33,993 bases of DNA from Thiobacillus sp. UBA3361. GTDB taxonomy: Bacteria; Pseudomonadota; Gammaproteobacteria; Burkholderiales; Thiobacillaceae. The stretch lies in assembly GCA_002360535.1 (NCBI GenBank), contig DEQR01000064.1, positions 1-33,993 on the forward strand, in the 5' to 3' direction. Made by a program: the position numbers and the translations under genes. Below, one piece after another: positions 16,473 to 23,930 of the stretch (the first letter of the stretch is position 1; each line of letters opens with the position of its first letter). Below the pieces are notes generated by a model that made no database searches, was not told the origin of the DNA, and was given only the letters and a program-made list of their open reading frames with translations.

Positions 16473-17315
16473 ATGCGTAACCCTCTCCCATTACCGGCGG
16501 CGGACGGCTTGGCCGGTCCATCCCGGATCGCTACCGGGATGCTGACCGGCGGCACGGCTTCGCACCGGCGCGGCGCCGGGGTGCTGGGGGCGTTCATAGA
16601 TGCCCTGGGCTGGGATGACACCCTGGCGCGCATCGAAGGGTGGGCTGCCGGGCGCGAGTCGCGCTATGTGTGCATCTGCAATGCCCATTCCGTGGTGACG
16701 GCCCATCGCTGGGTCGGGCACCGGCAGGTGATCAACGGGGCGGACATGGCGACGCCAGATGGCGCGCCCGTGGCCTGGATGCTGCGCCGCCTGGGGTTCG
16801 CCGGCCAGCCGCGCGTGAGCGGACCGGATTTGATGTGGGCGCTGTGCGAGCGGTGCGCGGTGAACGGCCTGCCTGTCTATTTCTACGGCAGCTCGCAGGA
16901 CACGTTGGATGCCCTGGCCCTGCGCCTCGGGCAGGCCTTCCCCGGATTGCGGATCGTCGGGGCCGAGTCGCCCCCTTTCCGCCCTCTGGCTGATGGGGAG
17001 GATGCGAAGGCGGTGGACCGGATCAACCGCAGCGGCGCCGGCATCGTGTTCGTCAGCCTGGGGTGTCCCAAGCAGGAGGCGTGGATGGCGGCGCACCGGG
17101 GCAGGATCAACGCCGTCATGATCGGCGTGGGCGCGGCGTTCGATTTCCATGCCGGGACGGTGCGGCGGGCGCCCGTCTGGATGCGTGAGCATGGCCTGGA
17201 ATGGCTGCATCGCCTGCTGTCCGAGCCGAGGCGTTTGTGGCGGCGCTATTTCGTGACCAATTCGCTGTTCATCCTGGGGGCGATCAGGCAGTTGGTGTTC
17301 GGGCGGGACTCATGA
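16473..17315 (+). CDS. WecG/TagA/CpsF family glycosyltransferase (GT26)
   Basis: A GT26 glycosyltransferase, the family that adds the second sugar to a polyprenyl-pyrophosphate-linked primer, for example ManNAcA or ManNAc. Family marks are YVCICNAHSVVTA, the catalytic-region NGADMATPDGAPVAW, the donor-site VYFYGSSQDTL, and GCPKQEAWM with GVGAAFDFHAGTVRRAP near the C-terminus. The start is uncertain: ATG 16473 gives 280 residues and ATG 16539 gives 258; the family core begins near residue 29 of the longer form, and neither start has a good ribosome site. It is separated from the rest of the EPS operon by the TacAT-like module and a repeat-rich spacer, so it may have its own promoter. Confidence 0.85.
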   Translation: MRNPLPLPAADGLAGPSRIATGMLTGGTASHRRGAGVLGAFIDALGWDDTLARIEGWAAGRESRYVCICNAHSVVTAHRWVGHRQVINGADMATPDGAPVAWMLRRLGFAGQPRVSGPDLMWALCERCAVNGLPVYFYGSSQDTLDALALRLGQAFPGLRIVGAESPPFRPLADGEDAKAVDRINRSGAGIVFVSLGCPKQEAWMAAHRGRINAVMIGVGAAFDFHAGTVRRAPVWMREHGLEWLHRLLSEPRRLWRRYFVTNSLFILGAIRQLVFGRDS

Positions 17316-17470
17316 GCGGCGCGGTTGCCGCGCAGTTGCCCCGGCATGTTTCAGGGGCGGTGTTGGCCGGCCCGTGGGAGGGAAAGCTCCGGCTTGCTGT
17401 GAGGCACGATTGCCAGCTTGGCGGTGGCAGGATGTGGTAAGAATGTAATGACCGCCTTACCGGAAATGCC

Positions 17471-17711
17471 ATGACCGCCATCGGAAAAATTACCGCCAAG
17501 GGGCAAACCACGATTCCGTTGGAAATCCGGGTTGCACTGAACGTCAAACCCGTTGATCTGCTGGCTTGGATCTGGGCGAAAACGGAGTGGCGCGGGTACG
17601 CCGGGTTCAACCTAGAAACGGCAGTTGGACGTGGAGTACCTGCGTGCTTTGGACGGGACATTGAGCGAATGGAGCGACGTGGCGGACGAGGCGGCTTACC
17701 GTGAGCTTTGA
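17471..17711 (+). pseudogene. Decayed AbrB/MazE-type antitoxin
   Basis: From ATG 17471 the frame reads MTAIGKITAKGQTTIPLEIR, the swapped-hairpin AbrB fold of MazE/VapB-like antitoxins. The frame then leaves the family. A second frame at about 17565-17612 reads GENGVARVRRVQP, and a third reads LDVEYLRALDGTLSEWSDVA and ends at TGA 17709-17711, which are the expected middle and C-terminus of the same antitoxin. At least two indels have therefore broken it, around 17560-17570 and 17612-17620. It overlaps the start of the toxin remnant at 17701. Confidence 0.8.
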
Positions 17712-17846
17712 GACTTTCGACGTGGTGCGCGTGCCCTTTCCGTTCATGGATCGCGAGGCGCGAAGAACCGTCCGGCGTTGGCGCTTTCCGCCCGACGTGT
17801 CGGCCTGAAGGCCGACCGACGGCTGGTTTTACTTTCCAAATCCTAG
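17701..17846 (+). pseudogene. Decayed MazF/PemK-type RNase toxin
   Basis: A GTG at 17701 overlaps the antitoxin stop region and begins VSFETFDVVRVPFPFMDREA, the N-terminal strand of PemK/MazF toxins. At about 17760 the frame is lost: the expected KNRPALALSA continues in another frame (17763-17792), followed by RRVGLKADRRLVLLSKS and a stop at 17844-17846. The usual 110 residues are thus reduced to fewer than 50, and the C-terminal half is missing. The module is a fossil, 17 bp upstream of gmd. Confidence 0.78.
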
Positions 17847-17863
17847 GCAACTGAGAACCCGAA

Positions 17864-18991
17864 ATGGAACAACGAAAAATCGCTCTGATCACCGGCATCA
17901 CCGGCCAGGATGGTGCCTACCTGGCGGAATTCCTGCTCGACAAGGGCTATGAGGTGCACGGCATCAAACGCCGCACCTCGCTGTTCAACACCGACCGCAT
18001 CGACCACCTCTACCAGGACCCCCACGAGACGGGCCGCCGCTTCATCCTGCATCACGGCGACCTGACCGACAGCTCCAGCCTGATCCGCATCATTCAGCAG
18101 GTGCGGCCCCACGAGATCTACAACCTGGCGGCTCAGAGCCATGTGGCGGTGAGCTTCGAGGAGCCGGAATACACCGCCAATTCCGATGCCCTGGGGGCGC
18201 TGCGCATCCTGGAGGCGATCCGCATCCTGGGGCTGGAGAAGCAGACCCGCTTCTACCAGGCTTCGACCTCCGAGCTGTTCGGCAAGGTGCAGGAGATTCC
18301 CCAGAAAGAGACCACGCCCTTCTACCCCCGCAGCCCCTACGCGGTGGCCAAGCTGTATGCCTACTGGATCACGGTGAACTACCGCGAGGCCTATGGCATG
18401 TACGCCTGCAACGGCATCCTGTTCAACCACGAGAGTCCCGTCCGCGGCGAGACCTTCGTCACCCGCAAGATCACCCGCGCCCTGGCGCGCATCAAGCTGG
18501 GGCTGCAGGACTGCCTGTACCTGGGCAACATGGATGCCAAGCGCGACTGGGGCCACGCCAAGGATTACGTGGAGATGCAGTGGCTGATGCTGCAGCAGGA
18601 GCAGCCCGAGGATTTCGTCATCGCCACCGGGGTGCAATACAGCGTGCGGGATTTCGTCGACGCCGCGGCCGCCGAACTGGGCATGGACATCCGCTGGGAA
18701 GGGCGGGGTGTGGAGGAGAAGGGCTACTGGGTCCACCCCTCACCCTCGGGGGGAGGGGATGGGGGAGAGGGCGGCCGTTGCATCGTCGCCGTGGACCCGC
18801 GCTATTTCCGCCCCACCGAGGTGGAGACCCTGCTGGGCGATCCGGCCAAGGCACGCGAGAAACTGGGCTGGACGCCGCGCATCCGCTTCGACGAGCTGGT
18901 GGCCGAGATGGTGCGCGAGGATCTGAAATCGGCCGAGCGCGACGAGCTGGTGAAGAAGCACGGCTACAAGGCGATGGATTATCACGAGTAA
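17864..18991 (+). CDS. gmd: GDP-mannose 4,6-dehydratase
   Basis: A 375-residue short-chain dehydrogenase/reductase (extended) enzyme that converts GDP-D-mannose to GDP-4-keto-6-deoxy-D-mannose, the first step to GDP-L-fucose, in the cytoplasm. Marks are TGITGQDGAYLAEFLL (NADP-binding Gly motif), STSELFGKVQE, the YAVAK catalytic Tyr-Lys pair, FNHESPVRGETFVTRKI, and VDPRYFRPTEVETLLGD. It is close to the usual length of about 345-375. Unusually, residues 291-303 (PSPSGGGDGGEGG) are encoded by a 36-bp palindromic repeat inserted in frame in a variable surface loop just before the VDPRYFRP motif. The partner fcl is now separated from gmd by an IVS-like element. The start ATG 17864 fits the family N-terminus. 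Confidence 0.95.
   Translation: MEQRKIALITGITGQDGAYLAEFLLDKGYEVHGIKRRTSLFNTDRIDHLYQDPHETGRRFILHHGDLTDSSSLIRIIQQVRPHEIYNLAAQSHVAVSFEEPEYTANSDALGALRILEAIRILGLEKQTRFYQASTSELFGKVQEIPQKETTPFYPRSPYAVAKLYAYWITVNYREAYGMYACNGILFNHESPVRGETFVTRKITRALARIKLGLQDCLYLGNMDAKRDWGHAKDYVEMQWLMLQQEQPEDFVIATGVQYSVRDFVDAAAAELGMDIRWEGRGVEEKGYWVHPSPSGGGDGGEGGRCIVAVDPRYFRPTEVETLLGDPAKAREKLGWTPRIRFDELVAEMVREDLKSAERDELVKKHGYKAMDYHE
18736..18771 (+). repeat. 36-bp palindromic repeat in frame inside gmd
   Basis: A GC-rich palindrome (core accctcgggggg) plus a purine-rich tail, identical at 33 of 36 positions to 32451-32486 inside nadC, in the same DNA orientation. Its length is divisible by three and no stop is present in this frame, so Gmd stays open and gains a Pro-Ser-Gly-Glu-rich loop. 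Confidence 0.85.
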
Positions 18992-19004
18992 GGCAGATGC
19001 AAGG

Positions 19005-19024
19005 TTCAAGAGGCAAGATGCAAG
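19005..19024 (+). repeat. Left inverted repeat of the IVS-like element
   Basis: Twenty bases just after the gmd stop that match the reverse complement of 19410-19429 at 17 of 20 positions. The immediate neighbourhood (18995-19024) also contains a short direct repeat of agatgcaag. It flanks the four-helix-bundle gene on the left. Confidence 0.75.
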
Positions 19025-19033
19025 CAACACCCC

Positions 19034-19387
19034 ATGGCCAGGTTTGAGGAACTTGAGGTCTGGAAGCGGTCGGCGAGGTTGAGTGCCGAGCTTTACAAGG
19101 CGTTTGCGGAATTGCGGGATTATGGATTTCGTGACCAGATTACCCGTGCCGGGCTGTCAATTCCCTCAAACATCGCCGAGGGACATGAACGGGACTCTGA
19201 AAGGGAAATGGCGACCTTCATGAATTATGCAAAGGGTTCTGCCGGCGAGTTGAGGACACAGATTTATATCGGTATGGATATCGGTTACATCGAGCGTGAA
19301 CAAGGTAAACGCTGGCTGGCGGAGGCTGAAGAAATATCCAGAATGTTGTATGCGCTGATCCGTGCCATCCGCGCCAGAACACCATAA
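19034..19387 (+). CDS. Four-helix bundle protein (23S rRNA IVS-encoded family)
   Basis: A 117-residue protein of the TIGR02436 / S23-like family first seen in intervening sequences of 23S rRNA genes. It begins MARFEELEVWKRSARLSAEL and contains the signature LSIPSNIAEGHER...FMNYAKGSAGELRTQ. The family folds as a four-helix bundle that forms pentamers, and its function is unknown. Many copies occur away from rRNA. This one is flanked by inverted repeats (19005-19024 and 19410-19429) and sits exactly between gmd and fcl, which normally adjoin. It has the look of a small mobile insertion. Confidence 0.88.
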   Translation: MARFEELEVWKRSARLSAELYKAFAELRDYGFRDQITRAGLSIPSNIAEGHERDSEREMATFMNYAKGSAGELRTQIYIGMDIGYIEREQGKRWLAEAEEISRMLYALIRAIRARTP

Positions 19388-19409
19388 GACCCATACCAAC
19401 TTCTTGGAT

Positions 19410-19429
19410 CCTGCATCTTGAATCTTGAA
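19410..19429 (+). repeat. Right inverted repeat of the IVS-like element, overlapping fcl start
   Basis: Inverted partner of 19005-19024 (17 of 20). It contains TTG 19418-19420, the start codon of fcl, and the first codons of that gene. No other plausible fcl start exists downstream before the nucleotide-binding motif. Confidence 0.75.
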
Positions 19430-20416
19430 TCTAAAATCTACGTCGCCGGCCATCGCGGCCTGGTGGGTTCGGCCCTCTTGCGCAACCTGCGCGCCCAGGG
19501 CTACGCCAATCTGCTCACTCGCACCCACGCCGAACTGGACTTGACCGACCAGGCGGCGGTGGAGGCGTTTTTCGCCGCCGAGCGCCCGGACCATGTGTTC
19601 CTGGCCGCCGCACGGGTGGGCGGCATCCACGCCAACAACGCCTATACGGCGGAATTCATCCGCGACAACCTGGCCATCCAGACCAACATCATCCACGCCG
19701 CCTGGAAGAGCGGGGTCAAACGCCTGCTGTTTCTGGGCTCCAGCTGCATCTATCCGAAACTGTGCGCGCAGCCGATGAAGGAGGAATACCTGCTCACCGG
19801 CCCCCTGGAGCCCACCAACCGGGCCTACGCCCTGGCCAAGATCGCCGGCGTGCAGATGTGCTGGAGCTACAACCGGCAGTACGGCACCCGCTACCTGGCG
19901 GTCATGCCCACCAACCTTTACGGGCCGGGCGACAACTATCATCCGGAAAACAGCCATGTCATCCCGGCCCTGATCCGCAAGTTTCACGAGGGCAAGGTCA
20001 ACGGCAGCACCACGGTGACCGTGTGGGGCACCGGCACGCCGCGCCGGGAGTTCCTCTACAGCGACGATATGGCCGATGCCTGCGTCTATCTGATGAACCT
20101 GCCCGACGAGCGTTTCAACACCCTGCTGGGCAGCGACGAGGTGGCCACCGGCGTCTTCATGCCGCCCCTGGTGAACATCGGCGTGGGCGAGGACCTGACC
20201 ATCCGTGAGCTGGCGGAGACGGTCAGGCGGGTGGTCGGCTTCAGCGGCGGGATCGTCTTCGATGCCGGCAAGCCGGACGGCACGCCCCGGAAGCTGATGG
20301 ATGTCTCACGCCTGAACGCCATGGGCTGGCGGGCGCATACGGGGCTGGAAGAGGGGCTGCGCAAGGCGTATGCGAATTTCCTGGAACAGCTCGGAACGAC
20401 GAAGGCCGGCTCTTAA
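19418..20416 (+). CDS. fcl: GDP-L-fucose synthase
   Basis: A 332-residue SDR epimerase/reductase that turns GDP-4-keto-6-deoxymannose into GDP-L-fucose; it works on the product of gmd. Marks are the N-terminal motif GHRGLVGSALLRN, the phrase LGSSCIYPKL, the YALAKIAG Tyr-Lys pair, and the C-terminal GTPRKLMDVSRL. The likely start is TTG 19418: it reads N-L-E-S-K-I-Y-V-A-G-H-R-G, and no in-frame ATG occurs before about residue 120. This TTG and the first residues lie inside the right inverted repeat of the neighbouring element, so the element seems to have replaced the native start. A weak GGATCC-type sequence precedes it. Length is normal for the family (about 310-330). Confidence 0.93.
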   Translation: MNLESKIYVAGHRGLVGSALLRNLRAQGYANLLTRTHAELDLTDQAAVEAFFAAERPDHVFLAAARVGGIHANNAYTAEFIRDNLAIQTNIIHAAWKSGVKRLLFLGSSCIYPKLCAQPMKEEYLLTGPLEPTNRAYALAKIAGVQMCWSYNRQYGTRYLAVMPTNLYGPGDNYHPENSHVIPALIRKFHEGKVNGSTTVTVWGTGTPRREFLYSDDMADACVYLMNLPDERFNTLLGSDEVATGVFMPPLVNIGVGEDLTIRELAETVRRVVGFSGGIVFDAGKPDGTPRKLMDVSRLNAMGWRAHTGLEEGLRKAYANFLEQLGTTKAGS

Positions 20417-20448
20417 GCGGCAGGTGGTTCACCGCCGCGCTGCTGTGG

Positions 20449-20829
20449 TCAGCCCGTTGTTTCGATGATCAACGCCGCCGCCACCCGCCGGCCTTCCGCC
20501 GCCAGGATGTTGTAGGTTCGGCAGGCCGCGCCGGTGTTCATGATCTCGATGCCGATGCCGGCGCGGATGAGATCGGCATACAGGGAAGGATGCGGGAAGC
20601 TCTGGCGCGCGCCGGTGCCCAGCAGCACCAACTCTGGTGCCAGGGCCGCAAGGCCGGCGAAATGCTCGGCCGCCAGTTGACTGAAGCCGGCCACCGCCCA
20701 ATCGGCCAGCAAACGATCGGGCAGGATGACCAGGCTGGTTTCGTGCCGCTGGCCGTTGACCGAGACGTAACCCTCTCCGAAGGCGGTGACGGTTTGCAGT
20801 CCGGGGGTGTGGGAAAGGTGCAATTTCAT
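20449..20829 (-). CDS. Mth938-domain protein (DUF498 / NDUFAF3-like)
   Basis: A 126-residue protein beginning MKLHLSHTPGLQTVTAFGEG, with the family phrases LVILPDRLLADW, LAPELVLLGTGARQSFPHP, GIGIEIMNTGAACRTYNIL and EGRRVAAALII. The mitochondrial relative NDUFAF3 helps assemble complex I; the bacterial role is unsettled. It is divergent from alaC, with 87 bp between them holding both promoters. This gene beside alaC-hom-thrC is a common order in betaproteobacteria. The start at 20829 gives the standard length; no longer form has family-like sequence. Confidence 0.88.
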   Translation of the reverse strand: MKLHLSHTPGLQTVTAFGEGYVSVNGQRHETSLVILPDRLLADWAVAGFSQLAAEHFAGLAALAPELVLLGTGARQSFPHPSLYADLIRAGIGIEIMNTGAACRTYNILAAEGRRVAAALIIETTG

Positions 20830-20916
20830 GCGTCGGTTGGCCTGAATGCCGGTGGTTTCGTTGCCGCGCCCCATGGCACTCGCTAAGATTACACGCTTTC
20901 CCCGACCCCGATTCCC

Positions 20917-22119
20917 ATGTCCTCCCCCGAGATGGAAGATTTCCCCCGCATCAAGCGCCTGCCGCCTTACGTGTTCAACATCACCGGCGACCTGAAGATG
21001 GCCGCCCGGCGGCGGGGCGAGGACATCATCGACTTCGGCATGGGCAACCCGGACCAGCCCACGCCCAAGCACATCGTTGACAAGCTGATCGAGACGGCGC
21101 GGCGCGGCGACACCCATCGCTATTCCATGTCCAAGGGTATCCCGCGCCTTAGGAAGGCCATCTCCACCTGGTACAAGACCCGCTACGACGTGGATATCGA
21201 CCCGGAGAAGGAGGCCATCGTCACCATCGGCTCCAAGGAGGGCATCGCCCACTTGGCCCTGGCCACCCTGGATCGCGGCGATATGGTGCTGGTGCCCAAC
21301 CCCAGCTACCCCATCCACATCTATGGTCCGGTGATCGCCGGCGCGGACATACGCCACATCCCCATGACGCCGGGGGTGGATTTCTTCGACGAGATGGAGC
21401 GGGCGATACGCAATCATTGGCCCAAGCCGAAGATGCTGATCCTCAACTTCCCGTCCAACCCCACCACCCAGTGCGTGGAACTGGAGTTCTTCGAGAAGGT
21501 GGTGGACATGGCCAAGGAATACGGCATCTGGGTGGTGCACGACCTGGCCTACGCGGACATCGTGTTCGACGGTTACAAGTCCCCCTCCATCATGCAGGTG
21601 AAGGGCGCCAAGGATGTGGCGGTGGAGTTCTTCACCCTGTCCAAGAGCTACAACATGCCCGGCTGGCGGGTGGGCTTCATGGCCGGCAACCCCGTCCTGT
21701 GCGCGGCCCTGGCGCGCATCAAGAGCTACCACGACTACGGTACCTTCACCCCCATCCAGGTGGCCTCCATCACCGCCCTGGAAGGCCCGCAGGATTGCGT
21801 GCACGACATTTGCGAGATGTACCGCAAACGCCGCAACGCCCTGGTCAAGGGACTGAACGAGGTGGGCTGGAAGGTGGACGCGCCCAAGGCCACCATGTTC
21901 CTGTGGACGCCGATCCCAGAGCCCTACGCGGAGATGAAGTCCCTGGAGTTTTCCAAGAAGCTGTTGCTGGACGCCAAGGTGGCGGTCAGCCCCGGCATCG
22001 GCTTCGGCGAATACGGCGACGACCACGTGCGCTTTTCCCTCATCGAGAACGAGCACCGCACCCGGCAGGCGATCCGCGGATTACGGGATATGTTCCGCAA
22101 GGATGGCTTGATCAAGTAG
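20917..22119 (+). CDS. alaC: Alanine transaminase (PLP aminotransferase class I)
   Basis: A 400-residue fold-type I aminotransferase, closest in sequence style to AlaC/YfdZ, which makes alanine from pyruvate and glutamate. The PLP lysine is Lys243 in TLSKSYNMPGWRVGF. Other marks are FGMGNPDQPTP at the N-terminus, the substrate loop NFPSNPTTQ, and the C-terminal HVRFSLIENEHR with the carboxylate-binding Arg. ATG 20917 and the in-frame ATG 20932 are both possible. It opens the co-directional series with hom and thrC; hom follows after 72 bp. Substrate assignment is by family resemblance. Confidence 0.9.
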   Translation: MSSPEMEDFPRIKRLPPYVFNITGDLKMAARRRGEDIIDFGMGNPDQPTPKHIVDKLIETARRGDTHRYSMSKGIPRLRKAISTWYKTRYDVDIDPEKEAIVTIGSKEGIAHLALATLDRGDMVLVPNPSYPIHIYGPVIAGADIRHIPMTPGVDFFDEMERAIRNHWPKPKMLILNFPSNPTTQCVELEFFEKVVDMAKEYGIWVVHDLAYADIVFDGYKSPSIMQVKGAKDVAVEFFTLSKSYNMPGWRVGFMAGNPVLCAALARIKSYHDYGTFTPIQVASITALEGPQDCVHDICEMYRKRRNALVKGLNEVGWKVDAPKATMFLWTPIPEPYAEMKSLEFSKKLLLDAKVAVSPGIGFGEYGDDHVRFSLIENEHRTRQAIRGLRDMFRKDGLIK

Positions 22120-22191
22120 GGCGCGCATTCTGCCGACAATGCCTGGTGGCATGGAAATGCCGCCCCAAAACCAACTGGAGCGAAGCGACAA

Positions 22192-23505
22192 ATGAAACCG
22201 ATCAATGTAGGCCTGCTGGGCATCGGCACGGTAGGCGGCGGCACCTGGACCGTCCTGACCCGCAACCAGGAAGAGATCACCCGCCGTGCCGGCCGGCCGA
22301 TCCAGATCAGCGTGGTGGCCGACCGCAACCTGGAGCGCGCGCGGCAGATGACGGGCGGCGCGGTGAAGCTCACCGACGACGCCTTCAGCGTGGTGGATGA
22401 CCCGAGTGTCGATATCGTGGTGGAGCTGATCGGCGGCTACACCGTGGCCAAGGACCTGGTACTGCGCGCCATCGCCAACGGCAAGCACGTGGTCACCGCC
22501 AACAAGGCCCTGCTGGCCAACCACGGCAACGAGATCTTCGCTGCCGCCCAGGCCAAGGGCGTCATGGTCGCTTTCGAGGCGGCGGTGGCCGGCGGCATCC
22601 CCATCATCAAGGCCCTGCGCGAGGGGCTCACCGCCAACCGCATCCAGTGGATCGCCGGCATCATCAACGGCACCACCAACTTCATCCTGTCCGAGATGCG
22701 CGACAAGGGCCTGGCCTTCGCCGACGTGTTGAAGGAAGCCCAGCGCCTGGGCTATGCCGAGGCCGATCCCACCTTCGATATCGAAGGCGTGGACGCGGCC
22801 CACAAGGCCACCCTGATGTCCGCCATCGCCTTCGGCATCCCCATCCAGTTCGATCGCTGCCACATCGAGGGCATCAGCAAGCTGGACGCCGCCGACATTC
22901 GCTACGCCGAGCAACTGGGTTATCGGATTAAATTGCTGGGCATCACCAAGCGCAGCGAGCGGGGCGTGGAACTGCGGGTGCATCCCACTCTGATCCCCGC
23001 CAAGCGGCTCATCGCCAACGTAGAAGGGGCCATGAACGCCGTGCTGGTGTGGGGCGACGCCGTGGGTGCCACCCTCTATTACGGCAAGGGCGCAGGCGAC
23101 GAGCCCACCGCCAGCGCGGTGATCGCCGATCTGGTGGATGTGACCCGCCTGCACACCGCCGACCCCAACCACCGGGTGCCCCACCTGGCCTTCCAGCCCG
23201 ACCAGCTCACCGACGAGCAGGTCATCCCCATGGACGCCGTTCGCACCGCCTACTACCTGCGCCTGCGCGCCCAGGACAAGCCCGGCGTGCTGGCCGACAT
23301 CACCCGCATCCTGGCCGACATGAACATCTCCATCGACGCCCTGCTGCAACGGGAGCCGGAGGAGGGCGAGGAGCAGACCGACATCGTCGTCCTGACCCAT
23401 GTGGCCTTGGAAAGGGACGTGAACACCGCCATCGCCCGCATCGAGGCCCTGGACAGCATCGCCGGCAAGGTGACGCGGATTCGGATGGAGGAGTTAAAGG
23501 GCTGA
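22192..23505 (+). CDS. hom: Homoserine dehydrogenase
   Basis: A 437-residue homoserine dehydrogenase, catalysing aspartate semialdehyde to homoserine for threonine and methionine. The NAD-binding motif GIGTVGGGTW begins near residue 10. The middle has VELIGGYTVAKDLVLRAI, ANKALLANHG, and the catalytic-region phrase AGIINGTTNFIL with EGVDAAHKATLMSAIAFG. The C-terminal ACT domain (about 345-437, DKPGVLADITRILADMNISI) is the usual threonine-feedback module. The start follows a GGAGCG-type ribosome site. It is followed after 16 bp by hicA, with thrC beyond the hicAB pair. Confidence 0.95.
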   Translation: MKPINVGLLGIGTVGGGTWTVLTRNQEEITRRAGRPIQISVVADRNLERARQMTGGAVKLTDDAFSVVDDPSVDIVVELIGGYTVAKDLVLRAIANGKHVVTANKALLANHGNEIFAAAQAKGVMVAFEAAVAGGIPIIKALREGLTANRIQWIAGIINGTTNFILSEMRDKGLAFADVLKEAQRLGYAEADPTFDIEGVDAAHKATLMSAIAFGIPIQFDRCHIEGISKLDAADIRYAEQLGYRIKLLGITKRSERGVELRVHPTLIPAKRLIANVEGAMNAVLVWGDAVGATLYYGKGAGDEPTASAVIADLVDVTRLHTADPNHRVPHLAFQPDQLTDEQVIPMDAVRTAYYLRLRAQDKPGVLADITRILADMNISIDALLQREPEEGEEQTDIVVLTHVALERDVNTAIARIEALDSIAGKVTRIRMEELKG

Positions 23506-23521
23506 ATGCCGGGGCGACGCG

Positions 23522-23710
23522 GTGAAAGTCGCCGAGGTCTTGCGGTTGTTGCAGGAGGGTGGCTGGTGCCTGGTGGCGACTCGGGGCAGCCATCGCCAAT
23601 ACAAGCATCCTGGCAAACCGGGTCGGGTGACCCTGGCGGGAAAGCCCAGTGATGATTTGGCGCCCGGGACACTAAACAGTATTCTCAAACAGGCTGGCCT
23701 GAAGAAGTGA
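23522..23710 (+). CDS. hicA: HicA-type mRNA interferase toxin
   Basis: A 62-residue YcfA/HicA protein with a dsRBD-like fold. The catalytic His is in RGSHRQYKHP, followed by VTLAGKPSDDLAPGTLNSIL, typical of the family; the ending KQAGL is also typical. It starts at GTG 23522; no in-frame ATG exists. HicA toxins cleave mRNA and are neutralised by HicB. The gene lies between hom and thrC, an unusual place, with 16 bp to hom and 7 bp to hicB, and it reads in the operon direction. Confidence 0.9.
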   Translation: MKVAEVLRLLQEGGWCLVATRGSHRQYKHPGKPGRVTLAGKPSDDLAPGTLNSILKQAGLKK

Positions 23711-23717
23711 GACACCC

Positions 23718-23930
23718 ATGCGATATGCCGTCGTGATTGAACATGGCGGGGCGAACTACTCCGCGTTCGTGCCCGATCTGCCCGGTTGCGTAGCCACCGG
23801 CGCATCCCTCGAAGAGACCGAGCGTTCCATTCGGGACGCCATCGAATTCCATCTGGCGGGGCTGAGGGAGGATGGTCTCCCCATTCCGCAACCTTCCAGC
23901 ACCATCGAATACGTGGAGGTGGCGGCCTGA
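23718..23930 (+). CDS. hicB: HicB-type antitoxin, short form
   Basis: A 70-residue HicB with the degenerate RNase-H-like fold: MRYAVVIEHGGANYSAFVPD followed by LPGCVATGASLEETERSI and a C-terminal AIEFHLAGL. It lacks a DNA-binding C-terminal domain, so it belongs to the short forms that cannot by themselves autoregulate through an HTH. The stop codon shares one base with the thrC start (TGATG at 23928-23932), so thrC translation is probably coupled to hicB. It may get its promoter from the threonine operon. Confidence 0.88.
   Translation: MRYAVVIEHGGANYSAFVPDLPGCVATGASLEETERSIRDAIEFHLAGLREDGLPIPQPSSTIEYVEVAA

Noticed and set aside
22081..23400. 439-residue open frame on the minus strand
   Set aside because: Antisense to hom, which has its full set of motifs and an ACT domain.
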